Of a DNA stretch of 35,754 bases, positions 1 through 6,577 are shown one piece after another (positions within the stretch are counted from its first letter, which is position 1; each line of letters begins with the position of its first letter). This DNA comes from an uncultured Clostridia bacterium. GTDB taxonomy: Bacteria; Bacillota; Clostridia; Christensenellales; Aristaeellaceae. The position numbers and the translations under genes were made by a program. Below the pieces are notes generated by a model. It did no database searches, was not told the DNA's origin, and saw nothing but the letters and a program-made list of their open reading frames with translations. The DNA lies in assembly GCA_934663595.1 (NCBI GenBank), contig CAKUKM010000022.1, positions 1 through 35,754 on the forward strand. The letters run 5' to 3'.

Positions 1-10
1 CTGCCACCAA

Positions 11-46
11 AAAAGAATGTGACCCGAACGCCGTGTAGCGTTCGGG
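11..46 (-). terminator. Rho-independent terminator of the Xre-type gene
   Basis: A perfect 8-bp stem (CCCGAACG at 23-30 with CGTTCGGG at 39-46) has an 8-base loop. On the minus strand it is followed within a few bases by a run of six T. It lies directly behind the stop of the minus-strand regulator. Confidence 0.75.
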
Positions 47-53
47 CCGTCGT

Positions 54-314
54 TCAGAACTTGACTGGTCTGATCGGATTGCCCTTGCTGTTTCGCTCAA
101 TCTTCGGTATCTTGTCGGGCTCGTATGTAATGAGCTCATCCAGCGTGCAATCCAGCGCTTCGCAGATCAGATTAAAATGTTCCAGCGTAACTCTTGTGCT
201 GATCTCGCGGTACATTTCGCTGATTGTTGAGGGCCGAATCCCAGTCACTTGCGCCAGCTTTGCTTGCGTCCACCGCTTTTTGCCAAGAAGGGCGGACAGG
301 TGAATCCTTATCAT
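54..314 (-). CDS. Small Xre/Cro-CI-type HTH transcriptional regulator
   Basis: This 86-residue protein is essentially one helix-turn-helix domain. Residues about 16-35 (WTQAKLAQVTGIRPSTISEM) form the helix-turn-helix, and the segment ALDCTLDELITYEP is the usual end of the Cro/C1 domain in stand-alone HTH_26-type proteins. It has no ligand or protease domain, so it is probably a simple DNA-binding repressor. An upstream in-frame ATG at 320 is only one base from the AGGGG ribosome binding site, whereas the ATG at 314 has a normal 7-base spacing, so I chose the latter. An inverted repeat spans its -10 region and ribosome binding site and suggests autorepression. The gene is visibly less GC-rich than its neighbours and lies on the 3' side of a tRNA gene, which fits an acquired element, but no integrase is visible. 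Target genes are unknown. Confidence 0.85.
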   Translation of the reverse strand: MIRIHLSALLGKKRWTQAKLAQVTGIRPSTISEMYREISTRVTLEHFNLICEALDCTLDELITYEPDKIPKIERNSKGNPIRPVKF

Positions 315-317
315 AGC

Positions 318-340
318 CATACCCCTTTACAGGTATGATA
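318..340 (-). promoter_or_regulatory. Inverted-repeat operator over the -10 and RBS of the Xre-type gene
   Basis: CATACC (318-323) and GGTATG (332-337) form a perfect 6-bp inverted repeat with an 8-base spacer. On the minus strand it overlaps a TATCAT -10 hexamer (335-340) with an upstream TGC extension, and it reaches the ribosome binding site. This is a typical place for autorepression by a Cro/CI-like protein. The protein-DNA link is inferred. Confidence 0.5.
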
Positions 341-411
341 GCAAAATGACGTTTTCTTCGCTTGTTATTGTTAGATTCTAACTGTATTCGTTATTAAGAA
401 TTAGAGAATAC

Positions 412-453
412 AAAAGGCACCTGATCGGTGAAAAGCCAGATCAGATGCCTTTT
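412..453. terminator. Long imperfect hairpin with T-runs on both strands
   Basis: Two 15-base arms (412-426 and 439-453) pair with one mismatch around a 12-base loop and end in AAAA/TTTT on both sides. It may be a second terminator behind tRNA-Lys. Apart from this hairpin and the one at 484-524, I see nothing in 341-538. Confidence 0.5.
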
Positions 454-483
454 GTATCATTTGATATCGAAGTAAATGGTCAA

Positions 484-524
484 TAAAAACACCCGACCGA
501 CCATTTTCAGGACAGCAGGTGTTC
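484..524 (-). terminator. Terminator behind tRNA-Lys
   Basis: On the minus strand, AACACC and GGTGTT close a 24-base loop and are followed by TTTTATT. It begins 15 bases beyond the CCA end of the tRNA. The stem is short, so confidence is moderate. Confidence 0.5.
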
Positions 525-538
525 TTATAAGGAAAGTG

Positions 539-614
539 TGGTACACCTTCAGGGGCTCGAACCCTGGACACCCTGATTAAGAGTCAGGTGCTCTACCAAC
601 TGAGCTAAAGGTGC
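539..614 (-). tRNA. tRNA-Lys (anticodon CTT), CCA encoded
   Basis: The minus strand folds as a full cloverleaf of 73 bases plus an encoded CCA (539-541). The acceptor stem is GCACCTT/AAGGTGT with a terminal G-U pair, the D arm is GCTC...GAGC, the anticodon stem is CCTGA/TCAGG with loop CTCTTAA, and the T arm is CAGGG-TTCGAGC-CCCTG. The anticodon CTT reads lysine AAG codons. It stands alone, with its own promoter and terminator. Confidence 0.97.
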
Positions 615-650
615 TCGTTCCATCGAGACGCTTGCCTCAAGAACATGATT

Positions 651-679
651 ATTATACTGCATCTATAGGGGAATGTCAA
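651..679 (-). promoter_or_regulatory. Sigma-A promoter of tRNA-Lys
   Basis: On the minus strand TTGACA (674-679) and TATAAT (651-656) are separated by exactly 17 bases, a perfect consensus match. The start would fall about 30 bases before the mature tRNA. No gene is visible between here and 812. Confidence 0.88.
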
Positions 680-775
680 GCGAAAATTCGCGATTTAATC
701 GAATGTATACAAATGGGATGAAATCCATAAACTGGATTGCGGAAACTGGGACGGGTGTATATGGATTCCGATAAA

Positions 776-806
776 TAGCGCTCCGATTGCGTAAATCGGA
801 GCGCTG
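776..806 (-). terminator. Terminator of the amino-acid ABC transporter operon
   Basis: A perfect 11-bp stem (AGCGCTCCGAT at 777-787, ATCGGAGCGCT at 795-805) has a 7-base loop and lies 7 bases behind the ATPase stop. On the minus strand it is followed by ATTTATCG, a weak T-run. Confidence 0.7.
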
Positions 807-812
807 CTTGGA

Positions 813-1553
813 TCAGCCATTGAGGTAGCGGGACAGGAACGCCTGCGTGCGCGGGTGCTTCGGGTGGGTGAAGAAGGCTTCGGGGGAATCATCCTCGACG
901 ATTACGCCCTCGTCCATGAACACCACGCGGTGCGACACATCGCGCGCAAAGCCCATTTCGTGGGTGACGACGAGCATCGTAAGGCCCGTTTGTGCGAGGT
1001 TTTTCATGACCTCCAGCACCTCGCCGACCATTTCGGGGTCGAGCGCGGAGGTCGGCTCGTCGAACAGCAGCACCTCCGGGTCCATCGCCAGCGCGCGCGC
1101 AATGGCGACGCGCTGCTTCTGGCCGCCGGACAGCTGGCGGGGCTTGGCGTGGATGTACGCGCCCATGCCGACGCGCTCGAGGTATTTCATCGCGTTCTGC
1201 TCGCTTTCGCGGCGCGGGCGATGCTTGACGCGCATCTGGCCGATGACGCAGTTTTCCAGCACGGTGAGATTTGCAAAGAGGTTGAACTGCTGAAACACCA
1301 TGCCGACCTGCGCGCGATACTGGTTGAGGTCGAAGCCGGGCGCGCCGACGGTCTGGCCGCGATAGAGCACCGTGCCGCCGCTGGGCGTTTCCAGGCGGTT
1401 CATGCAGCGCAGCAGCGTGGATTTGCCGGAGCCGGACGAGCCGAGAATCGAGACGACCGAGCCGGGGAAAACGTCAAAATCCACGTCGCGGAGCACCTGA
1501 TGATCGCCGAACGATTTGCTCAGATGGCGCGCGGAGAGAATCGCTTCACTCAT
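813..1553 (-). CDS. Polar amino-acid ABC transporter, ATP-binding protein (predicted lysine importer)
   Basis: This 246-residue ATPase has the size and sequence of the GlnQ/HisP/ArtP family, which powers uptake of polar amino acids at the membrane. Visible motifs are Walker A GSSGSGKST (about residues 36-44), the Q-loop in VFQQFNLF, the signature LSGGQKQR, Walker B VLLFDEPTSALDPE and the switch histidine in VVTHEMGFA. It is the last gene of a binding protein-permease-ATPase operon and overlaps the permease gene by 8 bases, implying coupled translation. Family homology gives only polar amino acid as substrate. Lysine is inferred from the lysine riboswitch ahead of the operon. Nothing in the sequence looks degraded. 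Confidence 0.95.
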   Translation of the reverse strand: MSEAILSARHLSKSFGDHQVLRDVDFDVFPGSVVSILGSSGSGKSTLLRCMNRLETPSGGTVLYRGQTVGAPGFDLNQYRAQVGMVFQQFNLFANLTVLENCVIGQMRVKHRPRRESEQNAMKYLERVGMGAYIHAKPRQLSGGQKQRVAIARALAMDPEVLLFDEPTSALDPEMVGEVLEVMKNLAQTGLTMLVVTHEMGFARDVSHRVVFMDEGVIVEDDSPEAFFTHPKHPRTQAFLSRYLNG

Positions 1554-2334
1554 TTTCAGCCGCCCCCTTTACCTTGATTTCGCCCTCGACGACGGTTTGA
1601 GAGCCGTGAATAGTGTAGTTTTCCGGGCCGTCGAGCTTCTTTTCCAGCAGCCGCAGCAGGCGCGTGGTGAGGAACGTCATCACGAAATAGACGCAGCTGG
1701 TGACGAAGAAGACCTCGAAATAGCGGTAATACGTGCCCGCAGCGGTCTTCGAGACGAAGAACAGCTCGCTTACGGAGATCACGTTCAGCACCGACGTATC
1801 CTTAATATTGACCACGAACTCGTTGCCGAGCGCGGGCAGGATATTGCGGATCGCCTGCGGCAGCACGATATGCAGCATCGTCTGGCCATAGGTCATGCCG
1901 ATGGCCTGCGCCGCCTCGCGCTGGCCGGGATCGACGCTCTGAATGCCGCCGCGCACGATTTCGGACAGGTATGCGCCCGTATTGATCGATACGATCAGGA
2001 AGCCCGCCAGCAGATTCGGCATCGTGATTTTGAACAGCTGCGCGACGCCATAGAAGATGACCATCGCCTGAACGATCATCGGCGTGGAACGGAATACTTC
2101 GATATAGACCGACAGTATCGCGTTGACGACCTTGTGAATCCAGTATTTCGCGCCGTCCGTTTTTTTCACGGGCACCGCGCGCACGGAGCCGATCGCGAGG
2201 CCGATGATGAAGCCGACGAACGTGCCGGACAGCGCCAGCAGCAGCGTCGTTCCCGCGCCGCGCAGGAACAGGGGACCATAGGTGCGCAATATGAACAGCA
2301 CCCAATCAAAGAAGCCGGATTGTGCGGTGGGCAT
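1546..2334 (-). CDS. Polar amino-acid ABC transporter, permease (predicted lysine importer)
   Basis: This 262-residue membrane protein belongs to the HisM/GlnP permease family. It has about five hydrophobic segments, the first around residues 24-48. The EAA loop that contacts the ATPase is visible as REAAQAIGMTYGQTMLHIVLP, and the preceding GAYLSEIVRGGIQSVD is the usual family block. There is one permease gene rather than two, so the transporter would be a homodimer of this subunit with two ATPases, as in many Firmicute amino-acid importers. It starts 16 bases behind the binding-protein stop, with AGGAGC ahead of its ATG, and overlaps the ATPase gene. Lysine specificity is inferred from the riboswitch, not from this protein. 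Confidence 0.94.
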   Translation of the reverse strand: MPTAQSGFFDWVLFILRTYGPLFLRGAGTTLLLALSGTFVGFIIGLAIGSVRAVPVKKTDGAKYWIHKVVNAILSVYIEVFRSTPMIVQAMVIFYGVAQLFKITMPNLLAGFLIVSINTGAYLSEIVRGGIQSVDPGQREAAQAIGMTYGQTMLHIVLPQAIRNILPALGNEFVVNIKDTSVLNVISVSELFFVSKTAAGTYYRYFEVFFVTSCVYFVMTFLTTRLLRLLEKKLDGPENYTIHGSQTVVEGEIKVKGAAENE

Positions 2335-2350
2335 GAAGATCGCTCCTTAT

Positions 2351-3154
2351 TTATTCGGCCGCGCCGGGCTGGTCGGCGAGCGCCTGAGTCATCAGCGCAA
2401 GGCGGGTATCGCTATCGATGGTGGACAGGATTTCGTTGATCTGGCCGCAGAGCTCGGTATCGGTCAGCTTTAGCGCGATCGCGATGGCGGTGTCGTCCTC
2501 GCTGGTCACGAAGCCGTTTTCGCCGAATTCAACATACGTCAGATCCGCATTCGCCGCGCACGCGGATTCCGCGCCGGGACGCTCGGAGACATAGCCGTCG
2601 ATCACGCCCGCGTTCAGCGCCACGATCATCGACGGGAAGCTCTCCATTGCGGTCATCTTCTCAACGCCTTCGATCTGGTCGATCACCGTGTAGTGGAAGG
2701 TGTTCTGCTGGCCGGTGATGCGCGCGCCGGAGAAGTCGGAAAGCTGGGTGGCGTTTGCATACGCGCCGTCCTTGCGAACTACGATCACGAGATCGGAATT
2801 GTAATAGTTATCGGTAAACAGCACGCTCAGCTTGCGCTCCTCGGTGGGGGACATGCCGGCGATGACCGCGTCGATCATGCCGGAATTCAGCGCGGGAATC
2901 AGGCCGTCCCATTCGATCTTCACGATCACGAGCTCGCGGCCGAGGCCCTCGGCGATCTTCTTGGCGATCTGGACGTCGTAGCCGTCGGCATAGCCCTGGT
3001 TGCCGTCGATCGGAACGGAGCCTTCGGTCTGTTCGACCTGCGCCCAGTTAAACGGCGCGTAGCCGCATTCCATGCCGACGCGGAACGGCTCGGCGAGCGC
3101 GGACGCGGACAGAGCGAGAACGAGAACCAGTACCAGTGCAAAAATCTTCTTCAT
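2351..3154 (-). CDS. Amino-acid ABC transporter substrate-binding protein (predicted lysine-binding)
   Basis: This 267-residue protein is a family 3 solute-binding protein (SBP_bac_3) that captures an amino acid outside the membrane and delivers it to the permease. Residues 1-21 form a cleavable signal peptide ending ASALA. The mature part starts with the family block RVGMECGYAPFNW, followed by GYDVQIAKKIAEGLG, MIDAVIAGMSPTEER and an arginine-containing ligand loop. No lipobox cysteine is present at the cleavage site, unlike the membrane-anchored binding proteins usual in monoderm bacteria. It is first in its operon, with GGAGG 8 bases from the ATG, and sits behind a lysine riboswitch and terminator, so it should be made when lysine is scarce. 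Ligand identity is an inference from that control. Confidence 0.93.
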   Translation of the reverse strand: MKKIFALVLVLVLALSASALAEPFRVGMECGYAPFNWAQVEQTEGSVPIDGNQGYADGYDVQIAKKIAEGLGRELVIVKIEWDGLIPALNSGMIDAVIAGMSPTEERKLSVLFTDNYYNSDLVIVVRKDGAYANATQLSDFSGARITGQQNTFHYTVIDQIEGVEKMTAMESFPSMIVALNAGVIDGYVSERPGAESACAANADLTYVEFGENGFVTSEDDTAIAIALKLTDTELCGQINEILSTIDSDTRLALMTQALADQPGAAE

Positions 3155-3177
3155 GGGTGTTTCCTCCTTTTTGTGCT

Positions 3178-3211
3178 AAAAGAACGATCGAAGTTACTAC
3201 TCCGATCGTTC
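3178..3211 (-). terminator. Riboswitch-controlled attenuator terminator
   Basis: A perfect 9-bp stem (GAACGATCG at 3182-3190 with CGATCGTTC at 3203-3211) is followed on the minus strand by TTTT. It stands between the lysine aptamer and the first gene of the transporter. A second small hairpin (CCCC/GGGG around 3217-3230) lies just before it and could be part of the switching structure. Confidence 0.85.
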
Positions 3212-3242
3212 CAAAGCCCCAAAACAGGGGGAAGTATTCAGA

Positions 3243-3413
3243 GATAGCGCTCCACAACCGGTGATTGTGACAGTCGGCGGGATATTCTCTCGCAAACCAA
3301 CGTTCCTCGGCTCCACCCTCGGTTCGTTTCGGCGAAACACCCTTTCGGCCGGTTCTGACAGCGTTCATGGAGGAACTCGAACCGCGCGTACTGATGAGCT
3401 TCGCGCCTCTATC
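3243..3413 (-). promoter_or_regulatory. Lysine riboswitch (L box)
   Basis: On the minus strand the leader begins GATAGAGGCGCGAAGCTCAT...AGTA and contains GGCCGAAAGGG and CGCCGAA. It closes with GCGCTATC, so GATAG and CTATC form stem P1. These blocks, in this order and spacing, are the conserved core of the lysine riboswitch. A terminator hairpin follows, so the predicted mode is early termination when lysine is bound. The controlled genes are the polar amino-acid importer at 813-3154, which points to a lysine transporter. Confidence 0.92.
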
Positions 3414-3434
3414 GATCATTCAATTATGGTCTGA

Positions 3435-3443
3435 ATTATAGCA
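3435..3443 (-). promoter_or_regulatory. Extended -10 promoter of the lysine riboswitch operon
   Basis: On the minus strand TGCTATAAT gives a perfect -10 (3435-3440) with a TGn extension. No good -35 is visible at 17 bases. The predicted start is about 20 bases before the aptamer's P1 stem. Confidence 0.75.
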
Positions 3444-3514
3444 CATTTTTTCGCGGGAGATAGCCGTATACGATTAATCTTGCGATAATTCTGTGTAATG
3501 CCGGCGGCCGGCGC

Positions 3515-3542
3515 AAAAAAGAACCGCCCGAATGGGCGGTTC
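3515..3542 (-). terminator. Terminator of the repeat-rich lipoprotein gene
   Basis: GAACCGCCC (3521-3529) and GGGCGGTTC (3534-3542) form a perfect 9-bp stem with a GAAT loop. On the minus strand it is followed by six T. Confidence 0.92.
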
Positions 3543-3557
3543 AGCAGGAACCCCGAA

Positions 3558-3797
3558 TTAGCCGTTCGTCGCGGGAGCGTCGGTCTCAGCGGGAGCGTCG
3601 GTCGCAGCGTCAACGGGAGCGTCGGTCGCGGCGTCAGCCGGAGCGTCGGTCGCAGTGTCGGCGGGAGCCTCGGTCGCAGCCTCGGTCGCGGCGGGCGCCT
3701 CGGTGGGGGGCGTGGTGGTCGTCTTGTTGTTGGAGCACGCAGTCATGGCGATCACGGCAAACATCATAACCAGAACCAGAGCGATAATCTTCTTCAT
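3558..3797 (-). CDS. Small low-complexity lipoprotein with TDAPADAA-type repeats
   Basis: I do not recognise a named family. The 79-residue product starts with a lysine-containing hydrophobic signal and a lipobox (MTAC, cysteine near residue 21). The mature chain of about 58 residues is almost entirely threonine, alanine, proline, aspartate and glutamate in repeats such as TEAPA and TDAPADAA. It has no folded domain and would be an acidic, extended, lipid-anchored tail on the cell surface or in the wall. The upstream in-frame ATG at 3806 directly abuts AGGGAGG, so the second ATG at 3797, with 9-base spacing, is the better start. It is a single-gene unit with its own -10 and a strong terminator. 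Similar Ala/Thr/Asp-rich lipoproteins are common in Clostridia, but their role is unknown to me. Confidence 0.75.
   Translation of the reverse strand: MKKIIALVLVMMFAVIAMTACSNNKTTTTPPTEAPAATEAATEAPADTATDAPADAATDAPVDAATDAPAETDAPATNG
3576..3716. repeat. Degenerate tandem repeat of about 24 bases inside the small lipoprotein gene
   Basis: Units resembling GTCGGTCGCAGCGTCA plus GCGGGAGC recur about five times, encoding the TDAPADAA periods. Copy number could vary between strains by slippage in steps of eight residues. Confidence 0.7.
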
Positions 3798-3833
3798 CTT
3801 TTTCATCCTCCCTATTGCTTGGATACGGTAGTA

Positions 3834-3839
3834 ATTATA
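3834..3839 (-). promoter_or_regulatory. -10 element of the small lipoprotein gene
   Basis: A perfect TATAAT on the minus strand lies about 37 bases before the chosen start. No convincing -35 hexamer is visible. Confidence 0.5.
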
Positions 3840-3971
3840 CCCAACATAGTCGATGATTATGCAGTAGATTCGGTAAATAATTCGAAAATATGAGCGTTTT
3901 TCAAAACTTTTACGCCGCTAACTTTGAACATCGTTCGGGAAGCAGGAGGAGCGTTTGCGCCTGAATCGCGC

Positions 3972-4679
3972 TCACAGCGGCTTTCGTTCGGGTGTTCCGG
4001 CCTTGCGCGGATAGGCGGGCGGCGTGGGCGCGATCTTTTTTAAAACGGCGATTTTGTGATTCCAGTCGCGATGGGGAATCGGCGCGGCAAATGCGCCCTC
4101 GACGCGCCCGCCCAGCGTTTTCAGCGCCTTCTGCGCGCCCGCCAGCTCGCTTTCCAGCTGCGGCCCCTTCAGCGCGACGACCGTTCCGCCCATGCGTACG
4201 AACGGCAGCAGGTATTCGCAGAGCACGTTCATCGGCGCGACAGCGCGGGCGACGGCGCAATCGAACTGCTCGCGCAGCGCGGGCGTGCGGGCCGCGTCCT
4301 CGCAGCGCGCGTGAATGCATTCGGCGTTCAGATTCAGCTCGCACACCACGCTTTTTAGGAATTTCACGCGCTTGTCCAGCGCGTCCAGCAGCGTAAAGCG
4401 CGTTTCAGGCAACATGATTGCCAGCGGGATGCCCGGAAAGCCCGCGCCGGAGCCGACGTCGATCGCCGTTTGCGGCGAAAAGCCGCGCGCGACGGGGGAA
4501 ATGCAGTCGAGGTAATTGCGGTCGATCGCCTCGCCGATATCGTCCGGCACGCGGGTTAAATTGAATTGCGCGTTCGCCTGAACGAGCAGCTCGTGGTAGA
4601 GTTCGAATTTCCGCGCCTGCCCGTCGGTCATGGGAATGCCCATTTCGCGCGCGCCGGAGAGTATTCTTTCAATAAACAT
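3972..4679 (-). CDS. rsmG: 16S rRNA (guanine-527-N7)-methyltransferase RsmG
   Basis: This 235-residue protein matches RsmG (GidB), the cytoplasmic enzyme that methylates G527 of 16S rRNA with S-adenosylmethionine. The SAM-binding motif AIDVGSGAGFPGIPLA is intact near residue 72. FNLTRVPDD, LLDALDKRVKFLK and CAVARAVAP are further family blocks, and the length is typical. I chose the ATG at 4679, which has GGAAAGG upstream. A longer frame starting at 4730 would take its first 17 residues from the MITE-like element. The gene follows the histidine kinase on the same strand but is separated from it by a terminator and by the MITE, so its promoter is not obvious. The gene often sits near mnmG or parAB, and that context is absent here. 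Confidence 0.95.
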   Translation of the reverse strand: MFIERILSGAREMGIPMTDGQARKFELYHELLVQANAQFNLTRVPDDIGEAIDRNYLDCISPVARGFSPQTAIDVGSGAGFPGIPLAIMLPETRFTLLDALDKRVKFLKSVVCELNLNAECIHARCEDAARTPALREQFDCAVARAVAPMNVLCEYLLPFVRMGGTVVALKGPQLESELAGAQKALKTLGGRVEGAFAAPIPHRDWNHKIAVLKKIAPTPPAYPRKAGTPERKPL

Positions 4680-4693
4680 GGCCTTTCCTTTCC

Positions 4694-4856
4694 TAGGGCG
4701 TATCTGAAAAATTCCCTGAGGCTCCATCACGGCGTCTTTTCCGCCATTTCGGCGTCGGAAAATCTCGATTTAGCGCGCTAAACCTTCGATTTCCCTCCTT
4801 GAACTGACGAAAAATCCGCTCGTGCTGTCGCCTCTTCCTTTTTCAGATACACCCTA
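4694..4856. mobile_element. MITE-like palindromic element with TA target duplication
   Basis: GGGCGTATCTGAAAAA (4696-4711) and TTTTTCAGATACACCC (4839-4854) are 16-base terminal inverted repeats with one mismatch that remains a G-U pair in RNA. TA flanks both ends. The 159-bp body has a perfect palindrome, TTTAGCGCGCTAAA (4769-4782), at its exact centre, and the arms show further imperfect complementarity, so the whole element can fold on itself. It has no coding capacity. TA duplication and small size suggest a non-autonomous element moved by an IS630/Tc1-type transposase, which is an inference. It fills the gap between rsmG and the kinase gene almost completely. Confidence 0.75.
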
Positions 4857-4858
4857 AA

Positions 4859-4886
4859 GAAACCGGCAGATCACTCCGCCGGTTTC
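4859..4886 (-). terminator. Terminator overlapping the end of the sensor kinase gene
   Basis: GAAACCGGC (4859-4867) and GCCGGTTTC (4878-4886) form a perfect 9-bp stem whose loop contains the kinase stop codon. On the minus strand it is followed by TTTAG, where the MITE-like element begins. Confidence 0.7.
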
Positions 4887-6577
4887 TGGTAAACGTGAAT
4901 CGTGAATGTGAAGGTCGTGCCCTGATCTTTTTCGCTGGCGACGGAGATTTCCTCGTCCATGCGCGTGATCAGCTCCTGCGCGATCGACAGGCCCAGGCCG
5001 CTGCCCTTGCCGCTGTGCGCCTTGTCGACCTTGTAGAACCGGTCGAACACATAGGGCAGATCTTCCTCGGAGATGCCGATGCCGGTGTCGCTCACGCTCA
5101 GGCGCACGACGGTATCGTCCCATTCGGCGGACACGCGCACCGAGCCCTTTTCGGTGTATTTGATCGCGTTGTCCAGCAGGATGATCAGCAGTTCCTCGAC
5201 GCGGTCGGCGTTTGCGTATACGGGCGGACACGCGGAGAAATCGGTCGGGATTTCGAGCGAGAGCCCGTGCTCTTCGGCGATTGACTGATAGCGGTCGCAG
5301 ACGTCGTAGACCAGATCGTCCAGCGTCATGCGCTTTTTCTCGATGGCGATCGTGCCGCTTTGCAGGCGCGAAAGCTCAAGCTGGTCGTTGATCAGCCGCG
5401 ACAGGCGCAGCACCTCGCGCAGAATGATGTCGTAATAGCGCATGCGGTCGGCCTCGCTGGTGACCATGCCCTCCTTGAGCGGCTCGACCAGCGCACGCAC
5501 GGCAGTCAGCGGCGTGCGCAGCTCGTGGGACACGTTCGATACGTATTCGCGGCGCGTGCGCTCGAGGCGCTCGGACTGCGTGATGTCCGAAATCAGGCCG
5601 ACGGCGCCGGCGGTCATGCCGATTTCGTCGATGATCGGCGAAACGGTCAGGCGCAGCGTGCGGTCCTGCACGGTGAGATTGCGGGTGACGGGTTCGCCGT
5701 TTGCGATTACGGAATCAAAATCCGCCCAGACCGACGCATCGGGGATGATCCGCATGCGCGCGTCCGGGAGGTGCACGCCGGGCTTTCCACGCGCAAACAG
5801 CTTTTCCAGCGCGGGATTGGCATGGGTGATGCCGCCCTCGCTGTCGACCGCGACCACGCCCTCGGACAGGCCGTCGATCATCTGCCGCAGGCGGTTGCGC
5901 TCGAGAATCAGCGTGTACAGATTCCGCGCCAGCTGCGACGAGAGATTGTTGATCGCTCTTCCGAGCTCGCCGAGCTCGCCGGGCGCGGATTCGTCGCACC
6001 GCGCGCTCAGATCGCCGTTTGCCACCGCCACGGCCACATCGCGCAATTGCATGATCGGCTTTACGGCGCGCACGAGCAGCGGCCGCTTCAGCGCCCATGC
6101 GGCCAGAAACGCGCAGAGCAATCCGGAAAGCGCGCCGATCAGCGCCGCAAGCGCGCGGCTGCCGCCGGAAACGGGCAGCGCGATCGCGGCGGCAGAGTCC
6201 TCCATCTTAAAAACGGAGAGTATGCAGGCGCGGCCGTTCAGGCGCATGCGGGAAATGGATTCATTGCCCAGCAGCGCGGCGGTAATTTTTGCAGAAACCG
6301 CCTCCGGAATATCGGCCTGCGCATTCGCAAGCGCGCGCGTGCCGTCCCGATCGGCCAGCCAGATCTCGATTCCCGGGGGAATGAGGAGCGTTGCGCGCTC
6401 GCTGGGCGGCGATTCGCTCAGGAGCGCCTGATAGGCGGTCAGCTCCGCCTGTGTCGCGCGCGCGTCCAGGAAATTCCCGGCTGCGAAGAACGCAATTAGT
6501 CCTACGGCGACCGCCAGAATCAGGACGATCGCCGTAAAGACCAGTGCGCGCCGCACGAGCACGCTGTATTTTTTCAT
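4871..6577 (-). CDS. PhoR/WalK-like membrane sensor histidine kinase
   Basis: This 568-residue protein is a complete membrane sensor kinase. Residues about 10-35 and 141-164 are transmembrane segments flanking an extracytoplasmic domain of about 105 residues. A HAMP region (about 170-222) and a PAS domain (about 230-335) follow. The phosphoacceptor block VSNVSHELRTPLTAV has its histidine near residue 351. The ATPase domain shows the N box LLDNAIKYT and the G boxes DTGIGIS and GKGSGLGLSIA. It starts inside the last codons of the response regulator gene (4-base overlap), so the two form one operon. The layout resembles PhoR, but no phosphate genes are nearby and the stimulus cannot be read from the sequence. 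Confidence 0.94.
   Translation of the reverse strand: MKKYSVLVRRALVFTAIVLILAVAVGLIAFFAAGNFLDARATQAELTAYQALLSESPPSERATLLIPPGIEIWLADRDGTRALANAQADIPEAVSAKITAALLGNESISRMRLNGRACILSVFKMEDSAAAIALPVSGGSRALAALIGALSGLLCAFLAAWALKRPLLVRAVKPIMQLRDVAVAVANGDLSARCDESAPGELGELGRAINNLSSQLARNLYTLILERNRLRQMIDGLSEGVVAVDSEGGITHANPALEKLFARGKPGVHLPDARMRIIPDASVWADFDSVIANGEPVTRNLTVQDRTLRLTVSPIIDEIGMTAGAVGLISDITQSERLERTRREYVSNVSHELRTPLTAVRALVEPLKEGMVTSEADRMRYYDIILREVLRLSRLINDQLELSRLQSGTIAIEKKRMTLDDLVYDVCDRYQSIAEEHGLSLEIPTDFSACPPVYANADRVEELLIILLDNAIKYTEKGSVRVSAEWDDTVVRLSVSDTGIGISEEDLPYVFDRFYKVDKAHSGKGSGLGLSIAQELITRMDEEISVASEKDQGTTFTFTIHVYQKPAE

Noticed and set aside
3341..3360. A further copy of the CGTTTCG-type operator motif
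   Set aside because: It falls in the conserved core of the lysine riboswitch, where GTTTCGCCGAAAC-like sequence is expected.
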